This document shows positions 18,037 through 27,807 of a stretch of 64,000 bases of DNA, piece by piece. The stretch spans positions 16,001 through 80,000 of the forward strand of contig JAZSDU010000053.1 of the NCBI GenBank assembly GCA_045531335.1, read 5' to 3'. The translations under genes were made by a program, and so were the position numbers. Position 1 is the stretch's first letter; each line of letters starts with the position of its first letter. Source of the DNA: CAG-452 sp045531335. Its GTDB lineage: Bacteria; Bacillota; Clostridia; TANB77; CAG-508. A model generated the notes under the pieces. The model did no database searches. It had not been told where the DNA came from and saw nothing but the letters and a program-made list of their open reading frames with translations.

Positions 18037-19288
18037 ATGGAAAATAAAGCAAAAGAAATATTAAAAAAATATAAACAAGAACACATAATAGGACTTATTG
18101 ATAAGTCAGATGTAGAAACTAAAAGTAAAATAATAAATCAAGTGCTAAACATAGATTTCGAAGAACTTAAAGAATTATATGATAAAACATTTGAAGACAT
18201 ATATGTAGATTTAGAAGAATTACATCCTATTGCAGGAGTTAATCCAGATAGATTGACAAGTGATGAATTAGAGGACTATGAAAAAATAGGGATAGATATA
18301 ATTAAGAACAATAAATTTGCAGTAGCTACAATGGCAGGAGGCCAAGGAACTAGACTTCGGACATCCAAGCGCAAAAGGCACATTTAAAATTGAATTTGAA
18401 AATTGCGGAAAATACCTATTTGAAATCATAGTAGACACATTAAAAAGAGCTAATGATAAATATGATGTAATTATTCCTTGGTATATAATGACTAGTAACG
18501 AAAATAATGAAGATACTGTAAGGTTTTTAGAAGAAAAAGATTATTTTGGCTATCCAAAGGAATATATTTATATATTTGAACAAGGAGAATTACCATTAAT
18601 AAATGAGCAAGGCAAACTTTTAATAGGTGAAAATGGACTTATAAAACAAGCATCTAATGGAAATGGTGGAATATTTAATTCTATGCTAAAAAAAGGTGCA
18701 ATAAAAAATATGGAAAATAGAGGTATAGAATGGATATTTATAGGATCTGTTGATAATATTTTGTTAAAATATGTAGATGTTTTACTATTGGGATTAACTG
18801 CAAGCAAAGGAAATCAAATTGGAACAAGAACAGTTCTTAAAAGAAGCCCAGATGAAAAAGTAGGAGTGCTTTGCAAACAGAACAATAGAGTAAAAGTAAT
18901 AGAATATACAGAATTACCAGATGATATAGCTGGAATTACTGATGATAATGGTGAACTAGTATTTGGAGAATCACATATTATGTGTAATTTGTTTAGTATA
19001 AATGCTATCAAAAGATCAAGTACCAAAGAGCTAGAATATCATGTAGCATTTAAAAAATCTAATTATTTAGATGAAAATGGGAATTTAATTAAACCAGAAA
19101 AAGAAAATGCATATAAATTTGAACAATTTATATTTGATAGTTTTAAAATATTTGATGATATTGCAATACTTAGAGGAAAAAGGGAAGAAGATTTCGCACC
19201 TGTAAAGAATATGACAGGAGAAGATAGCCCTAAAACTGCAAAAAAACTATATGAAAACTATTGGAAAAATAGGCAAGATATGATATAG
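18037..19288 (+). CDS. UDP-sugar pyrophosphorylase (UDPGP family), needs +1 shift
   Basis: This enzyme of the eukaryotic-type UDPGP/UAP family makes UDP-sugar (UDP-GlcNAc or UDP-hexose) from UTP and sugar-1-phosphate. The uridylyl-binding loop is MAGGQGTRLG, residues about 99-108. The frame breaks exactly there: after CTT (Leu) comes CGGA at 18358-18361. In-frame reading stops at 18387, whereas skipping one C gives Gly-His-Pro-Ser-Ala-Lys-Gly-Thr-Phe and runs on to TAG at 19286-19288. The restored protein is 416 residues, normal for the family, and downstream blocks (NGNGGIF, GSVDNILLK) are intact. This argues for recoding, not decay. AAAGGAG precedes ATG 18037. Confidence 0.88.
18358..18361 (+). 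other. CGGA recoding site 1 (UDP-sugar pyrophosphorylase)
   Basis: CTT-CGGA-CAT. CGG is in the incoming frame (codon 108). The restored residue is the conserved Gly after GGQGTRL. Confidence 0.85.
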
Positions 19289-19339
19289 TAATAAGGAAAT
19301 TGTAGGAAAAAAATTATAATTAAAAATCAAATAAAATTT

Positions 19340-19369
19340 GTAGGAAAGAACTGAGTTCACCCCCTACAG
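19340..19369. repeat. Decayed family B element
   Basis: TGTAGG...ACCCCCTACA with a reduced interior (GAACTGAGTTC); another TTGTAGGA lies at about 19300. It appears to be a degenerate remnant between the UDP-sugar gene and the WG-repeat gene. Confidence 0.5.
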
Positions 19370-19402
19370 TATACGAATTCAAAAAGATTTTAAGGAGGCT
19401 AT

Positions 19403-20923
19403 ATGAGCAGAAGTAGAACTAGAGGAAGAAGATATGATAATGAACCAAAATTAAATTTAAAAAAGGTAGCAGGTGTAATTGTAGCTTTAGCAGTTATAAT
19501 TATGATTATAGTATCAATTGTTAATATAGTTAAAGATAGTGGCGAAAAAGTAGAATCTAAAATTTATACATATTATACAGCTTATGAAAATGGAAAATTT
19601 GGAGTAATTAATAATGAAGGTGAGAAAGTAATAGAACCAACATATGATGATATTATAGCTATACCTAACAGTTCTAAGCCTATATTCATATGTACATATG
19701 ATGTGGATGATATTACTGGTACATATAAAACAAAAGCAGTTAATGAAAAAAATGAAGAAATATTATTAGGATATGAAAAAATTGAAGCAATAGATAATTA
19801 CGATTCAAAACAAAAGATTTGGTATGAAGATAATGTTTTAAGAGTAAGTAAAAATGGGAAATATGGATTAATAAATTTTGATGGACAAGAAATATTACCA
19901 TGCGAGTATGATGAAATAACAGCATTAAAGAGTATTAAAGGCAATTTAATAGTGAAAAAAGCTGGAAATGTTGGCTTGGTAAATGAAAAAGGACAAACTA
20001 TTATAAGTGCACAATACAAAAACGTACTTACTTTAAAAGAAGGGTATAAAAGCGAGTACATTATAGTAAATGAAAACAATCAATATGGATTGATAAGCAC
20101 AAGTGGAACTATATTAATAGAACCAAAATATGAAGCGGTAAAATATTTAAATAGTTCAAATTTATTTGCGATTAAAGAAGCAGGAGTATGGAAAGTAATA
20201 AATACTCAAGATGGTTCAATCTTAGTTGATGGTGGATATGAAGATATTATAGAAGCAAAATCTGAAAACATAATAGTAAAAAAAGATGGGAAACTTGGCG
20301 TTGTAAGTAAGGCAAATGAAGAAAAAATAAAACCACAATATGAAGAGTTAAAATATGCTTTTTCTATTTATTATATAGCTAAAAAAGATGGTAAATATGG
20401 GGTAATAAATTTAGAGAATGCAACAGTTATAAACTTTGAATATATGAATATGGCATATGTAGAGAATGGTGGATTTATACAGGCAGATAAAACAGATACT
20501 GAAACAGTCATATTTGACAACAATTTAGGACAAAAAATAATTGGAATAGTATCAGAAGTAAATACAGATAAAGGTTATATTAAAGTATATGCAAATAATG
20601 AATACAAATATTATAATTTTAAATTAGAGGAAAAGAATTCTGCAGATTTATTAACAACAAATACATTATTCTTAAGTAAAAAAGATGGTAAATATGGATA
20701 TGTAGATAAAACTGGTAAAGTTATAGTAGATTATATTTATGAAGATGGAACTGAACAAAATTCAAAAGGATTTGCTGCAGTAAAAAAATATGGAGTTTGG
20801 GGAAGTATAAATAAAGTAGGAGCTATTTCGCAAGAACCATCGGTTAATTTAGACAATAGCATTTATATAGACTTTATTGGAACATGGCATTTAAGTGATA
20901 ACGGATTATATTATGAAAAATAA
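19403..20923 (+). CDS. Membrane-anchored WG-repeat protein
   Basis: This 506-residue protein has a short basic cytoplasmic tail, one membrane span (residues about 23-46) and an external array of about nine WG/KWG-type beta repeats, each near 45 residues with the pattern GKFGVINNEGEKVIEPTYDDI. Such arrays probably form beta-propellers or solenoids used for binding; ligands are unknown. AAGGAGG precedes ATG 19403. A second, cytosolic WG-repeat protein with different base composition lies at 49751. Confidence 0.88.
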   Translation: MSRSRTRGRRYDNEPKLNLKKVAGVIVALAVIIMIIVSIVNIVKDSGEKVESKIYTYYTAYENGKFGVINNEGEKVIEPTYDDIIAIPNSSKPIFICTYDVDDITGTYKTKAVNEKNEEILLGYEKIEAIDNYDSKQKIWYEDNVLRVSKNGKYGLINFDGQEILPCEYDEITALKSIKGNLIVKKAGNVGLVNEKGQTIISAQYKNVLTLKEGYKSEYIIVNENNQYGLISTSGTILIEPKYEAVKYLNSSNLFAIKEAGVWKVINTQDGSILVDGGYEDIIEAKSENIIVKKDGKLGVVSKANEEKIKPQYEELKYAFSIYYIAKKDGKYGVINLENATVINFEYMNMAYVENGGFIQADKTDTETVIFDNNLGQKIIGIVSEVNTDKGYIKVYANNEYKYYNFKLEEKNSADLLTTNTLFLSKKDGKYGYVDKTGKVIVDYIYEDGTEQNSKGFAAVKKYGVWGSINKVGAISQEPSVNLDNSIYIDFIGTWHLSDNGLYYEK

Positions 20924-20942
20924 GAAAATTAATTAGGAAAAT

Positions 20943-21017
20943 TGTAGGGGCTGGCGTCCCCGACAGCCCGAAACGACAAAATATATGCGGGTCGCCGAGG
21001 ACGCCAAGGCCCCTACA
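20943..21017. repeat. Family B GC-rich element, full copy
   Basis: TGTAGGGG / CCCCTACA ends. The left arm GGCTGGCGTCCCCGACAGCCCG is nearly complementary to the right arm CGGGTCGCCGAGGACGCCAAGG, so the 75 bases fold as one imperfect hairpin with sub-hairpins. Confidence 0.88.
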
Positions 21018-21050
21018 GCGTTATAAAATAAACTAAAGAGGAGAAGATAA

Positions 21051-22310
21051 ATGGAACTAAAAATAAAATATCAATACACATATTTTATAAAACCATTTTT
21101 AATTGAAGAGAAAAAATATGAAAAATATTTATTAAGTTTAATAAAAAATAAAAGTTACAAACTAAAGATTTTTGAAAAAGAAAGAGACTTAAACCTATAT
21201 TCATATTTTATAAAAAACATAAGAGAATATTTTTTTCCAACATTTGAGTTTGATAAAGAAAAAATAAGAGATTTTGAAAATATGATAGATTCTCTTAAAG
21301 CAAAAAAACTTTCAAAATTGCATTGTAATATTTTTGAATATAATTTTGATAAAAAAATACAAGGAAAGATAGATGAAAAAGAGGGAATATTTTTTAATAT
21401 TGATAAGATAGAAATTGTATGTTTAGATACAGGGGTATGCTTTTTAGTTATAAAAACAAATTTAGAAAATAGCGAAAACTTTTCTGAATTATTAAATTTT
21501 AATTATAAATTTAAAGACATAAATTCTGATTTCGCAAAACTAAGAGAATTTAATAATATTAAGATACAAACAGATAAATTTAACAACATGAATGAATTAT
21601 CAAATTTTATAGATAATATTATTGGAGTAAAAAACGATTCTATAGGATTAAAAGATGTAGATTTATATAACAAAAGATTTTTTGTATATACATATAGTTG
21701 TATTGATCAAGATGCATGGAATAATGAAGAGGATTTTAAAAATATAGAAGGTGACTTTTTAAAATATAGTAATGTCTTATCAAATAACAATACAGTGGAT
21801 TTAAATTTAAAAGAATTAGATAAGAACATACAAAATATAGAACAGTTTAAATATTCAAGATTTGGATTTACAAAGCAAAGTGCAAGTTTGATTACATCTA
21901 GTATAGATATTAATAATTATACTAAATTGTTATTTGATTATGAAAATGAATATTTATATACATTATTAATAAGCCTATATCAACGAATATATTTGAAAAA
22001 ACTTGAAAATAGTTTTAAAAGTAAAAAAGATATTAGTATAGTTAGAAATAAATTTACTAAATTCACAAAAGAGATTTGGTTAAATGAAATTACTAATTCC
22101 CTAACAGGAACCGTTTTTTATAATAAATGGAGAGAAGTTTTTGAACTTCAAGAAATTTATGGTGAAATAAAAAACAGATATGATGTAATTTATAAAGACC
22201 TTAATATAGAGAATGAGAACATTTTAAATAAGATTGTATTAATAGCATTAATAGTATCAATTATATTAAATGTATTTAATTTGATTGTAATAAATAATAT
22301 GCAGAGGTGA
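21051..22310 (+). CDS. Hypothetical tail-anchored protein
   Basis: This 419-residue, Lys/Asn/Phe-rich protein is not recognised. The body is soluble and mostly helical. The last 25 residues form one hydrophobic span (VLIALIVSIILNVFNLIVI) followed by NNMQR, so it is probably anchored by its C-terminus with the body in the cytoplasm. AAGAGGAG precedes ATG 21051. It lies four bases from acpS and is likely co-transcribed with acpS and tatD. Confidence 0.75.
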   Translation: MELKIKYQYTYFIKPFLIEEKKYEKYLLSLIKNKSYKLKIFEKERDLNLYSYFIKNIREYFFPTFEFDKEKIRDFENMIDSLKAKKLSKLHCNIFEYNFDKKIQGKIDEKEGIFFNIDKIEIVCLDTGVCFLVIKTNLENSENFSELLNFNYKFKDINSDFAKLREFNNIKIQTDKFNNMNELSNFIDNIIGVKNDSIGLKDVDLYNKRFFVYTYSCIDQDAWNNEEDFKNIEGDFLKYSNVLSNNNTVDLNLKELDKNIQNIEQFKYSRFGFTKQSASLITSSIDINNYTKLLFDYENEYLYTLLISLYQRIYLKKLENSFKSKKDISIVRNKFTKFTKEIWLNEITNSLTGTVFYNKWREVFELQEIYGEIKNRYDVIYKDLNIENENILNKIVLIALIVSIILNVFNLIVINNMQR

Positions 22311-22314
22311 AAAA

Positions 22315-22692
22315 ATGAAAGTGCTTTGTGGTACAGATATAATAGAAATAAGTAGAATAAAAGAATCAATAGAAAGATCAGGAGAGAAGTTTACTAATAT
22401 TCTTTTTACACCTACTGAAATAGAATATTGTGAAAGTAAAAGAAATGCAAAATATTATCATTATGCAGGAAGATTTGCTGCAAAAGAAGCAATTTTCAAA
22501 GCAGTATCACCACTACTAAAAAACAAATTTGACATATCATGGCATAATGCAGAAGTTATTAATGATGAAAATGGAAACCCACAAATCAATTTCTTAGATA
22601 TAAAATTAAGGAAAATAAAAAACATAGATATTTCAATATCACATTGTAAGGAATATGCTGTTGCTACAGTTGTAGTAATGGTAGAAGAATAG
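22315..22692 (+). CDS. acpS: Holo-[acyl-carrier-protein] synthase
   Basis: This 125-residue enzyme transfers 4'-phosphopantetheine from CoA to the acyl carrier protein. GTDIIEISRI at residue 6 holds the metal Asp, and GRFAAKEAIFKA near 57 the conserved Glu and Lys. Size is normal. GAGGTG precedes ATG 22315. tatD starts 8 bases after its stop. Confidence 0.93.
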   Translation: MKVLCGTDIIEISRIKESIERSGEKFTNILFTPTEIEYCESKRNAKYYHYAGRFAAKEAIFKAVSPLLKNKFDISWHNAEVINDENGNPQINFLDIKLRKIKNIDISISHCKEYAVATVVVMVEE

Positions 22693-22700
22693 AGGTAGAG

Positions 22701-23471
22701 ATGGAATTTTTTGATTCACATGCACATTATAATGATGAAAGATTTGAAGAAGATAGAGATAAATTAGTTAAAAAAATATATAATGAAGGTGTTACTAAAA
22801 TAATAAATGCAGGATATAGTTTAGAATCTTCTAAAGAGGCCATTAAAATAGCTGAAGACTATGAGTTTATGTGTGCAACTGCAGGCATTTCTCCAAATGA
22901 TATAGACAATTTTAAAAAAGAAGACTTACTAGAAATAGAAAATTTAGCAAAGAACAAAAAAGTTGTTGCTATTGGAGAAATAGGATTAGATTATTATTGG
23001 AACAAAGAAAATAAAGAATTGCAAAAGCAAGTTTTTAAAGCTCAAATAGAAATAGCAAACAGATTAGATTTACCAATAGTTATTCATACAAGAGAAGCTA
23101 TATACGATACTTTAGATATATTAAAAAATAATAAATGTAATAAAAAAGGTGTGTTTCATTGCTGCCCATTAAATGTAGATTTGGTTAGAGAAGGATTAAA
23201 ATTAGGATTTTATATATCGTTTGCGGGTCCAATAACTTTTAAAAATTCTAAAAATGCAGAAGAAATAATAAAAATGGTGCCGCTAGATAAAATACTTATA
23301 GAAACAGATTCTCCATATCTTAGTCCAGAACCATTAAGAGGGCGAAGAAATGATTCAAGAAATGTAAAATATATGGCTCAGAAAATAGCAGATGTAAAAG
23401 GAATAACATTAGAAGAAGTGTCAAAAGCAACTTATAAAAATGCAGAAAAGTTGTTATTAAATAATAAATAA
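22701..23471 (+). CDS. tatD: TatD-family deoxyribonuclease/hydrolase
   Basis: This 256-residue metal-dependent TIM-barrel hydrolase has FFDSHAHYND at the N-terminus (metal His pair), GEIGLDYYW near 95, PIVIHTREA near 131, and ETDSPYLSPEPLRG near 205. Family members are 3'-5' DNases acting in DNA repair. AGAGGTAGAG precedes ATG 22701. It is followed 12 bases later by a DUF1292 gene. Confidence 0.92.
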   Translation: MEFFDSHAHYNDERFEEDRDKLVKKIYNEGVTKIINAGYSLESSKEAIKIAEDYEFMCATAGISPNDIDNFKKEDLLEIENLAKNKKVVAIGEIGLDYYWNKENKELQKQVFKAQIEIANRLDLPIVIHTREAIYDTLDILKNNKCNKKGVFHCCPLNVDLVREGLKLGFYISFAGPITFKNSKNAEEIIKMVPLDKILIETDSPYLSPEPLRGRRNDSRNVKYMAQKIADVKGITLEEVSKATYKNAEKLLLNNK

Positions 23472-23483
23472 GGAGAAATATAA

Positions 23484-23747
23484 ATGGAAGAAAAAGATTA
23501 TATATATGTATATGATAAAAAAGGTAAAAAACAAAAAATGGAATTAGTTGCAAAAGTAGAAATACCAGAAGATCCATATCAATATATAGTTTACAAAGAA
23601 CCAAGTAAAAAAATACCATTATATATAGCAAAATTAAAATTAGCTCGAGGAATAACAGCACTAGAAACTAATATATCACAGGAAGAAAAGGATATAGTTA
23701 TTAGTGCAATAAAAAAAGAATTATTGGAGGAAGGCAATGAATTATAA
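23484..23747 (+). CDS. DUF1292 family protein
   Basis: This 87-residue acidic protein matches DUF1292 by its short beta-rich core (VYDKKGKKQKMELVAKVEI, then YIVYKEP). The family is widespread in Bacillota with no known activity. AAGGAG precedes ATG 23484. The next start codon overlaps its last codons by 11 bases, which suggests translational coupling. Confidence 0.75.
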   Translation: MEEKDYIYVYDKKGKKQKMELVAKVEIPEDPYQYIVYKEPSKKIPLYIAKLKLARGITALETNISQEEKDIVISAIKKELLEEGNEL

Positions 23748-25356
23748 TAATATAAAAGTATGTGAAGATCATGAAAAAGTACATATACCAGACAATCTTT
23801 TGACAAAACTGTGGAATGGTTTATTTAAAGTTCTTTGTGTTGTAGGACCAATAGCACTTACATTTACATCATGTTCAGGAGAAAAGGACGTTAAAAAGAA
23901 TATTGAAGAAACAACTATACCAAAGGTTGAAACTAAAGTAGATAAGAATGCTTATAACGATATAGAAGATAAAATAGTTATTCCTGAACGAGAATCTACT
24001 ACATTAGAAGAATATGAAGAAACTACTACATCAAGAGGAACAGAAGCAGAAAGACCTGTTAATAAAGAAGAAAATGGTGTTGTAAAGTATAATGAATTAT
24101 TAAATAAAATGAATGCTGAACTTGCTAAAAAGAATTTTTCAAAAGAGGCTAATCAAGCATTTAAAAGAGTATTAGACAAACTATATAAAAATTATCCTAC
24201 TTGGCAAGGAGCATATAAAGATTTACCACCAGTAGAAGAATATATACAAAATAATTTAATAGATACTATAAAAAATATAAATTCAATAACTATTTATGAT
24301 GCTGAGTCAGAAATAGGTAAAAAATTGCTAGAACAAGGTCAGGCTCTAGGACAAACAGACTCAGAGGGTAATATAACAATGATATTTAAAGGCGGAACAG
24401 AAGAAAATGATGATATAGAAAGAACATTTCATGAAATAATACATTGTAAACAAATACAAATATTATTCAACCAAGAATATTTTAAAGATAATGAAGAATT
24501 AAGATTATTAATGCTAGAAGGAAGCACAACATTTCATCAAAAATTTGTAAATCCTTTAGATGTAAAAGTAGGTGGAACATGGACGATATCAAATGAAGCA
24601 GGAACTTCTACACTTAACTATAATAAAGATAATTGTTTAGGTTATTTAGTAGAACTTAACGCATTTGAAAATCTAGTATATCTTGCTGGATATGATACAA
24701 TGGACAAAGTTGAAAAAGGAGAAATATCTCTTTCAGAATTAAAAGAAACAATTGCAAAAAATTATGGTCAAGACAAATCAAATAAAATATGGAATACTAT
24801 GCACAAGTGGTATAGTGCATACAATGAAAATTGGCAATCTGATGAAGCATATCAAGCTGGTATTGAATTACAAAATCTATATTTAGAGTGTGTCGAACAG
24901 GATATAAATAAATTAAAACCAAACCAAGTTAAACAATTTATGGATGTTTATAGAAATTATAAATTAAAAAATCTAGCACAAATAGAAAATTCTAATGGAG
25001 AAAATATAACAAATCAAGTTTTCGATATTGATAAGCTAGATGACTTAATGGTAGAAAAAGTAATGGAAGCAAATGAAATATATTTTACTCCAAATAAAGA
25101 AATGAATAAAATGGCAATAAAAAGTGTATTATATGCAAGCAATAAAGCCTATTATGATACTAGTGGAATATATGAAGATGTCTATTTACCAACTACTATA
25201 AAGGGTACAAACTACAAATATGCTGGTAATGGAAATTTAATTATTACATATACAGATAAATATGGTGAAACTATAAATGTAGGAATAACATTTGACGAAA
25301 ACAGTATAAAGGAAATAAAAGAAATAGAAACACGAGAAAACAGCTTAGAAATATAA
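23737..25356 (+). CDS. Putative lipoprotein with HExxH metalloprotease-like motif
   Basis: This 539-residue protein is not assigned to a family. A hydrophobic segment at residues about 32-50 ends in TFTSCS, a loose lipobox preceded by an unusually long N-terminus. A Glu/Thr-rich linker follows, then a helical domain. FHEIIH near residue 231 is a perfect HExxH zinc motif, with MLEGSTTFHQKF about 30 residues later offering a possible third ligand (Glu). It may be an exported peptidase. It overlaps DUF1292 and ends at a strong terminator. Confidence 0.7.
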   Translation: MNYNNIKVCEDHEKVHIPDNLLTKLWNGLFKVLCVVGPIALTFTSCSGEKDVKKNIEETTIPKVETKVDKNAYNDIEDKIVIPERESTTLEEYEETTTSRGTEAERPVNKEENGVVKYNELLNKMNAELAKKNFSKEANQAFKRVLDKLYKNYPTWQGAYKDLPPVEEYIQNNLIDTIKNINSITIYDAESEIGKKLLEQGQALGQTDSEGNITMIFKGGTEENDDIERTFHEIIHCKQIQILFNQEYFKDNEELRLLMLEGSTTFHQKFVNPLDVKVGGTWTISNEAGTSTLNYNKDNCLGYLVELNAFENLVYLAGYDTMDKVEKGEISLSELKETIAKNYGQDKSNKIWNTMHKWYSAYNENWQSDEAYQAGIELQNLYLECVEQDINKLKPNQVKQFMDVYRNYKLKNLAQIENSNGENITNQVFDIDKLDDLMVEKVMEANEIYFTPNKEMNKMAIKSVLYASNKAYYDTSGIYEDVYLPTTIKGTNYKYAGNGNLIITYTDKYGETINVGITFDENSIKEIKEIETRENSLEI

Positions 25357-25361
25357 ATAAT

Positions 25362-25398
25362 AAAAAACAAATCTACTTTAAAAGTAGATTTGTTTTTT
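25362..25398 (+). terminator. Intrinsic terminator
   Basis: AAAACAAATCTACTTT / AGTAGATTTGTTTTTTT with an AAA loop; bidirectional in form. Confidence 0.9.
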
Positions 25399-25411
25399 TA
25401 TGTTACTTAGA

Positions 25412-25440
25412 TTGACAAAATTGGTACTTTATGGTATATT
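25412..25440 (+). promoter_or_regulatory. Strong promoter
   Basis: TTGACA (25412-25417), 17-base spacer, TATATT (25435-25440). The leader of about 70 bases has one small hairpin (TGCCT...AGGCA). Confidence 0.8.
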
Positions 25441-25517
25441 ATAAATAGGAGAGATATTGCCTAAAATTTTAAAGGCACAAAAACATATATATTTATATAT
25501 ATTTGGAGGTGGTTTTT

Positions 25518-26975
25518 ATGGAAATAGTTTTCGATAAAACAAAGAAAATTTTACTAACCTTAATTTTAACATTAGTATTCATAAGCCTTGGTACAACAAT
25601 ATTTGCAGCAGATCCATTTCACTTAAATGCAACTGCAATAGTTATGTATCAAGAAAGAAGATTTAGTTTAGGAGCAAATAAAAGTAATGTGAAATATGAA
25701 AGTAGTAATGAAAAAATTGCCACAGTTGATAGTAGTGGATTAATTACAGCGAAAAGAATAGGTATAGCAACCATAACAGCAACAGCACCAAATGGAGAAA
25801 CTGCAACATGTAAAGTTAGAGTTAAAATGCAAACTAGATTAATAGATAAAATAAGAGGTGCTGGGTTAAGTATAAGTTCAGCAACTGTTTATAAAGATAT
25901 GAACTTTGTAATTTACAATGAACTAACTTATAATAATTGTAAGATAAGAGAATGGAAAAGTAGCAATGAAAATATAGTATTTATTGGTAGCAGTAGTAAC
26001 TACTATGCCAGAATGACTGCTAAAGCGCCTGGAACAGCAGTAATAACAGCAACAACTTCAAAAGGTTATGATATAAATGTTAACATAGTAGTTAAAGAAC
26101 CAGACACAGAAGCAGCAACACCACAACAAACAACACAACCTCAGACAGTTGCAGTAACAGGAATTACTTTAAATAAAACTTCAGCAACTATTGAAAAAGG
26201 GGAAACATTAAATTTAACAGCAACAGTAAGTCCAAACAATGCAACAAATAAAACTATAACATGGACAAGCAACAAGACAGACATAGCAACAGTAGATTCA
26301 AGTGGAAAAGTAACAGCAAAAGCCGCAGGAACAGCAACAATAACAGCAAAAGCAAATGATGGAAGTAATAAAACAAAAACTTGTACAATTACAGTAACTG
26401 ATCCATATTTGTATACAAATACAGATTATCAACAGATCTATAGTTCTTTAGATTATAATAAAGATAAAAAGAATACTGGTATATATGGTCCTACTAAGCT
26501 TAATGATAATTATACTATAGCTATTAAAAAAGATAAATTAAACAGTGTATTAAAAACAATTAACAGTGAGAATATATATAAACAAAGTATAGGCGGAATT
26601 TATTGTAATAGAGTTGCTACATATCAACTATATATGTTATTAGGAAAGATAAGTGAAGATGATGCCTATAAATGGGATGCCGACAATGGAGAGTACGATG
26701 TGGCAGGAGTAGATGATATACGATATGATACAGAAGCTAATACTTTGGCTAAAATTAAAAAATGGATAGATGCAAAAAAACCAGTAAAATTACATGTTAA
26801 ATCAAATACAGGAGAACATTGGGTAACTGTAGTTGGATATAAAGGTAATGGAACAAATAAAAGTGATTTTCTAATTTTAGGTAGCCAATTTGGAACACTT
26901 CAAACTATAAGTTCTTCATATAATGAAGCAATGAATGGATTATATAGCGACTGTTGGGCTAAAGTATATAACTAA
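25518..26975 (+). CDS. Secreted Big_2-domain protein with C39-like peptidase domain
   Basis: This 485-residue exported protein has a signal peptide (residues 1-31, cut near FAAD). Three bacterial Ig-like Big_2 modules follow, each with the pattern SSNEKIATVDSSGLITAKRIGIATITATA, the third after a Thr/Gln-rich linker. The C-terminal 170 residues resemble a C39-like papain fold: a Cys-containing IYCNRVATYQLYMLL near residue 360 and GEHWVTVVGYKG near 432 as the His block. It may cleave cell-wall peptides or bacteriocin-like leaders; that is inference. ATG 25518 follows GGAGGT; an in-frame TTG overlaps the ribosome site. Confidence 0.78.
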   Translation: MEIVFDKTKKILLTLILTLVFISLGTTIFAADPFHLNATAIVMYQERRFSLGANKSNVKYESSNEKIATVDSSGLITAKRIGIATITATAPNGETATCKVRVKMQTRLIDKIRGAGLSISSATVYKDMNFVIYNELTYNNCKIREWKSSNENIVFIGSSSNYYARMTAKAPGTAVITATTSKGYDINVNIVVKEPDTEAATPQQTTQPQTVAVTGITLNKTSATIEKGETLNLTATVSPNNATNKTITWTSNKTDIATVDSSGKVTAKAAGTATITAKANDGSNKTKTCTITVTDPYLYTNTDYQQIYSSLDYNKDKKNTGIYGPTKLNDNYTIAIKKDKLNSVLKTINSENIYKQSIGGIYCNRVATYQLYMLLGKISEDDAYKWDADNGEYDVAGVDDIRYDTEANTLAKIKKWIDAKKPVKLHVKSNTGEHWVTVVGYKGNGTNKSDFLILGSQFGTLQTISSSYNEAMNGLYSDCWAKVYN

Positions 26976-26985
26976 ATAAAAACAA

Positions 26986-27030
26986 ACAAAGAAGATGCAA
27001 TTGGAAACAATTGCATCTTTGTTATTTTTA
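26986..27030. terminator. Bidirectional terminator
   Basis: AAGATGCAATTG-GAAA-CAATTGCATCTT with flanking A and T runs, between convergent genes. Confidence 0.88.
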
Positions 27031-27036
27031 TTTAGT

Positions 27037-27588
27037 TTATTTACCAAAATCAACTTTAACGTTTTTTCTAGCTTCTTCACTTTCAACTTTGAATAATTCT
27101 TCAGGTTTGAAACCAAACATTGAAGCAATTATGTTTGAAGGAACAACTTCTAATTTTGTGTTATACATTGTAACACTGTCATTATAGAATTGTCTTGAGA
27201 ATGATATTTTGTTTTCTGTGTTTTGTAATTCTTGTTGTAATTCAGAAAAGTTTTGATTTGCTTTTAAATCTGGATAATTTTCAGATACTGCCATAATTGT
27301 TTTTAATGCTCCTGAAAGTTCGTTATCAAGATTTGCTTTTTCTGCAACACTACCTGCATTTGCCCATGATGTTCTAAGTTCTGCAACTTTAGTTAGAACT
27401 CCTTCTTCATGTTCCATATAACCTTTTACTGTTTCTACTAAATTTGGAATTAAATCAAATCTTCTTTGTAATTGAACATCTATTTGACTCCAAGAATTTT
27501 TTACTTTTTGTCTTAATCTAACTAAATTATTATAAATTCCAATTACTGCAACAACTAATATTGCTAGTATAACTAATGCTATCCACAT
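27037..27588 (-). CDS. lemA: LemA family protein
   Basis: This 183-residue protein has an N-terminal membrane span (WIALVILAILVVAVIGIYNNL) and the LemA signature SWSQIDVQLQRRFDLIPNLVETVKGY, followed by helical FSRQFYNDSVTMYNTKLEVVPSNIIA. LemA proteins are membrane-tethered four-helix bundles of uncertain role. AGGAGG precedes the start on the minus strand. The gene stands alone. Confidence 0.93.
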   Translation of the reverse strand: MWIALVILAILVVAVIGIYNNLVRLRQKVKNSWSQIDVQLQRRFDLIPNLVETVKGYMEHEEGVLTKVAELRTSWANAGSVAEKANLDNELSGALKTIMAVSENYPDLKANQNFSELQQELQNTENKISFSRQFYNDSVTMYNTKLEVVPSNIIASMFGFKPEELFKVESEEARKNVKVDFGK

Positions 27589-27751
27589 ACTAATAACCTC
27601 CTATTTAATAATATTATAGTTTGATTATAGCATAACAAAAAAATCATATCAATAAATTAATTAAATAAATTGTTGTTTATACAAAAACATGCATATTTTA
27701 GTACAAGCAGCATATAATAATATAGATAAATGCAGTAAAAATTTTCCAAAT

Positions 27752-27780
27752 TTGACAAATTATTTAAAAAGTAGTATAAT
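27752..27780 (+). promoter_or_regulatory. Consensus promoter of the YabE-like gene
   Basis: TTGACA (27752-27757), 17-base spacer, TATAAT (27775-27780): a perfect sigma-A consensus. Confidence 0.88.
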
Positions 27781-27807
27781 TAAAGAGATCGCTTGAAGGA
27801 GGGATTT

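Noticed and set aside
25441..25517. Cyclic-di-GMP or other known riboswitch in the leader of the Big_2 protein
   Set aside because: The leader is too short and lacks any recognisable conserved core; only one small hairpin is present.
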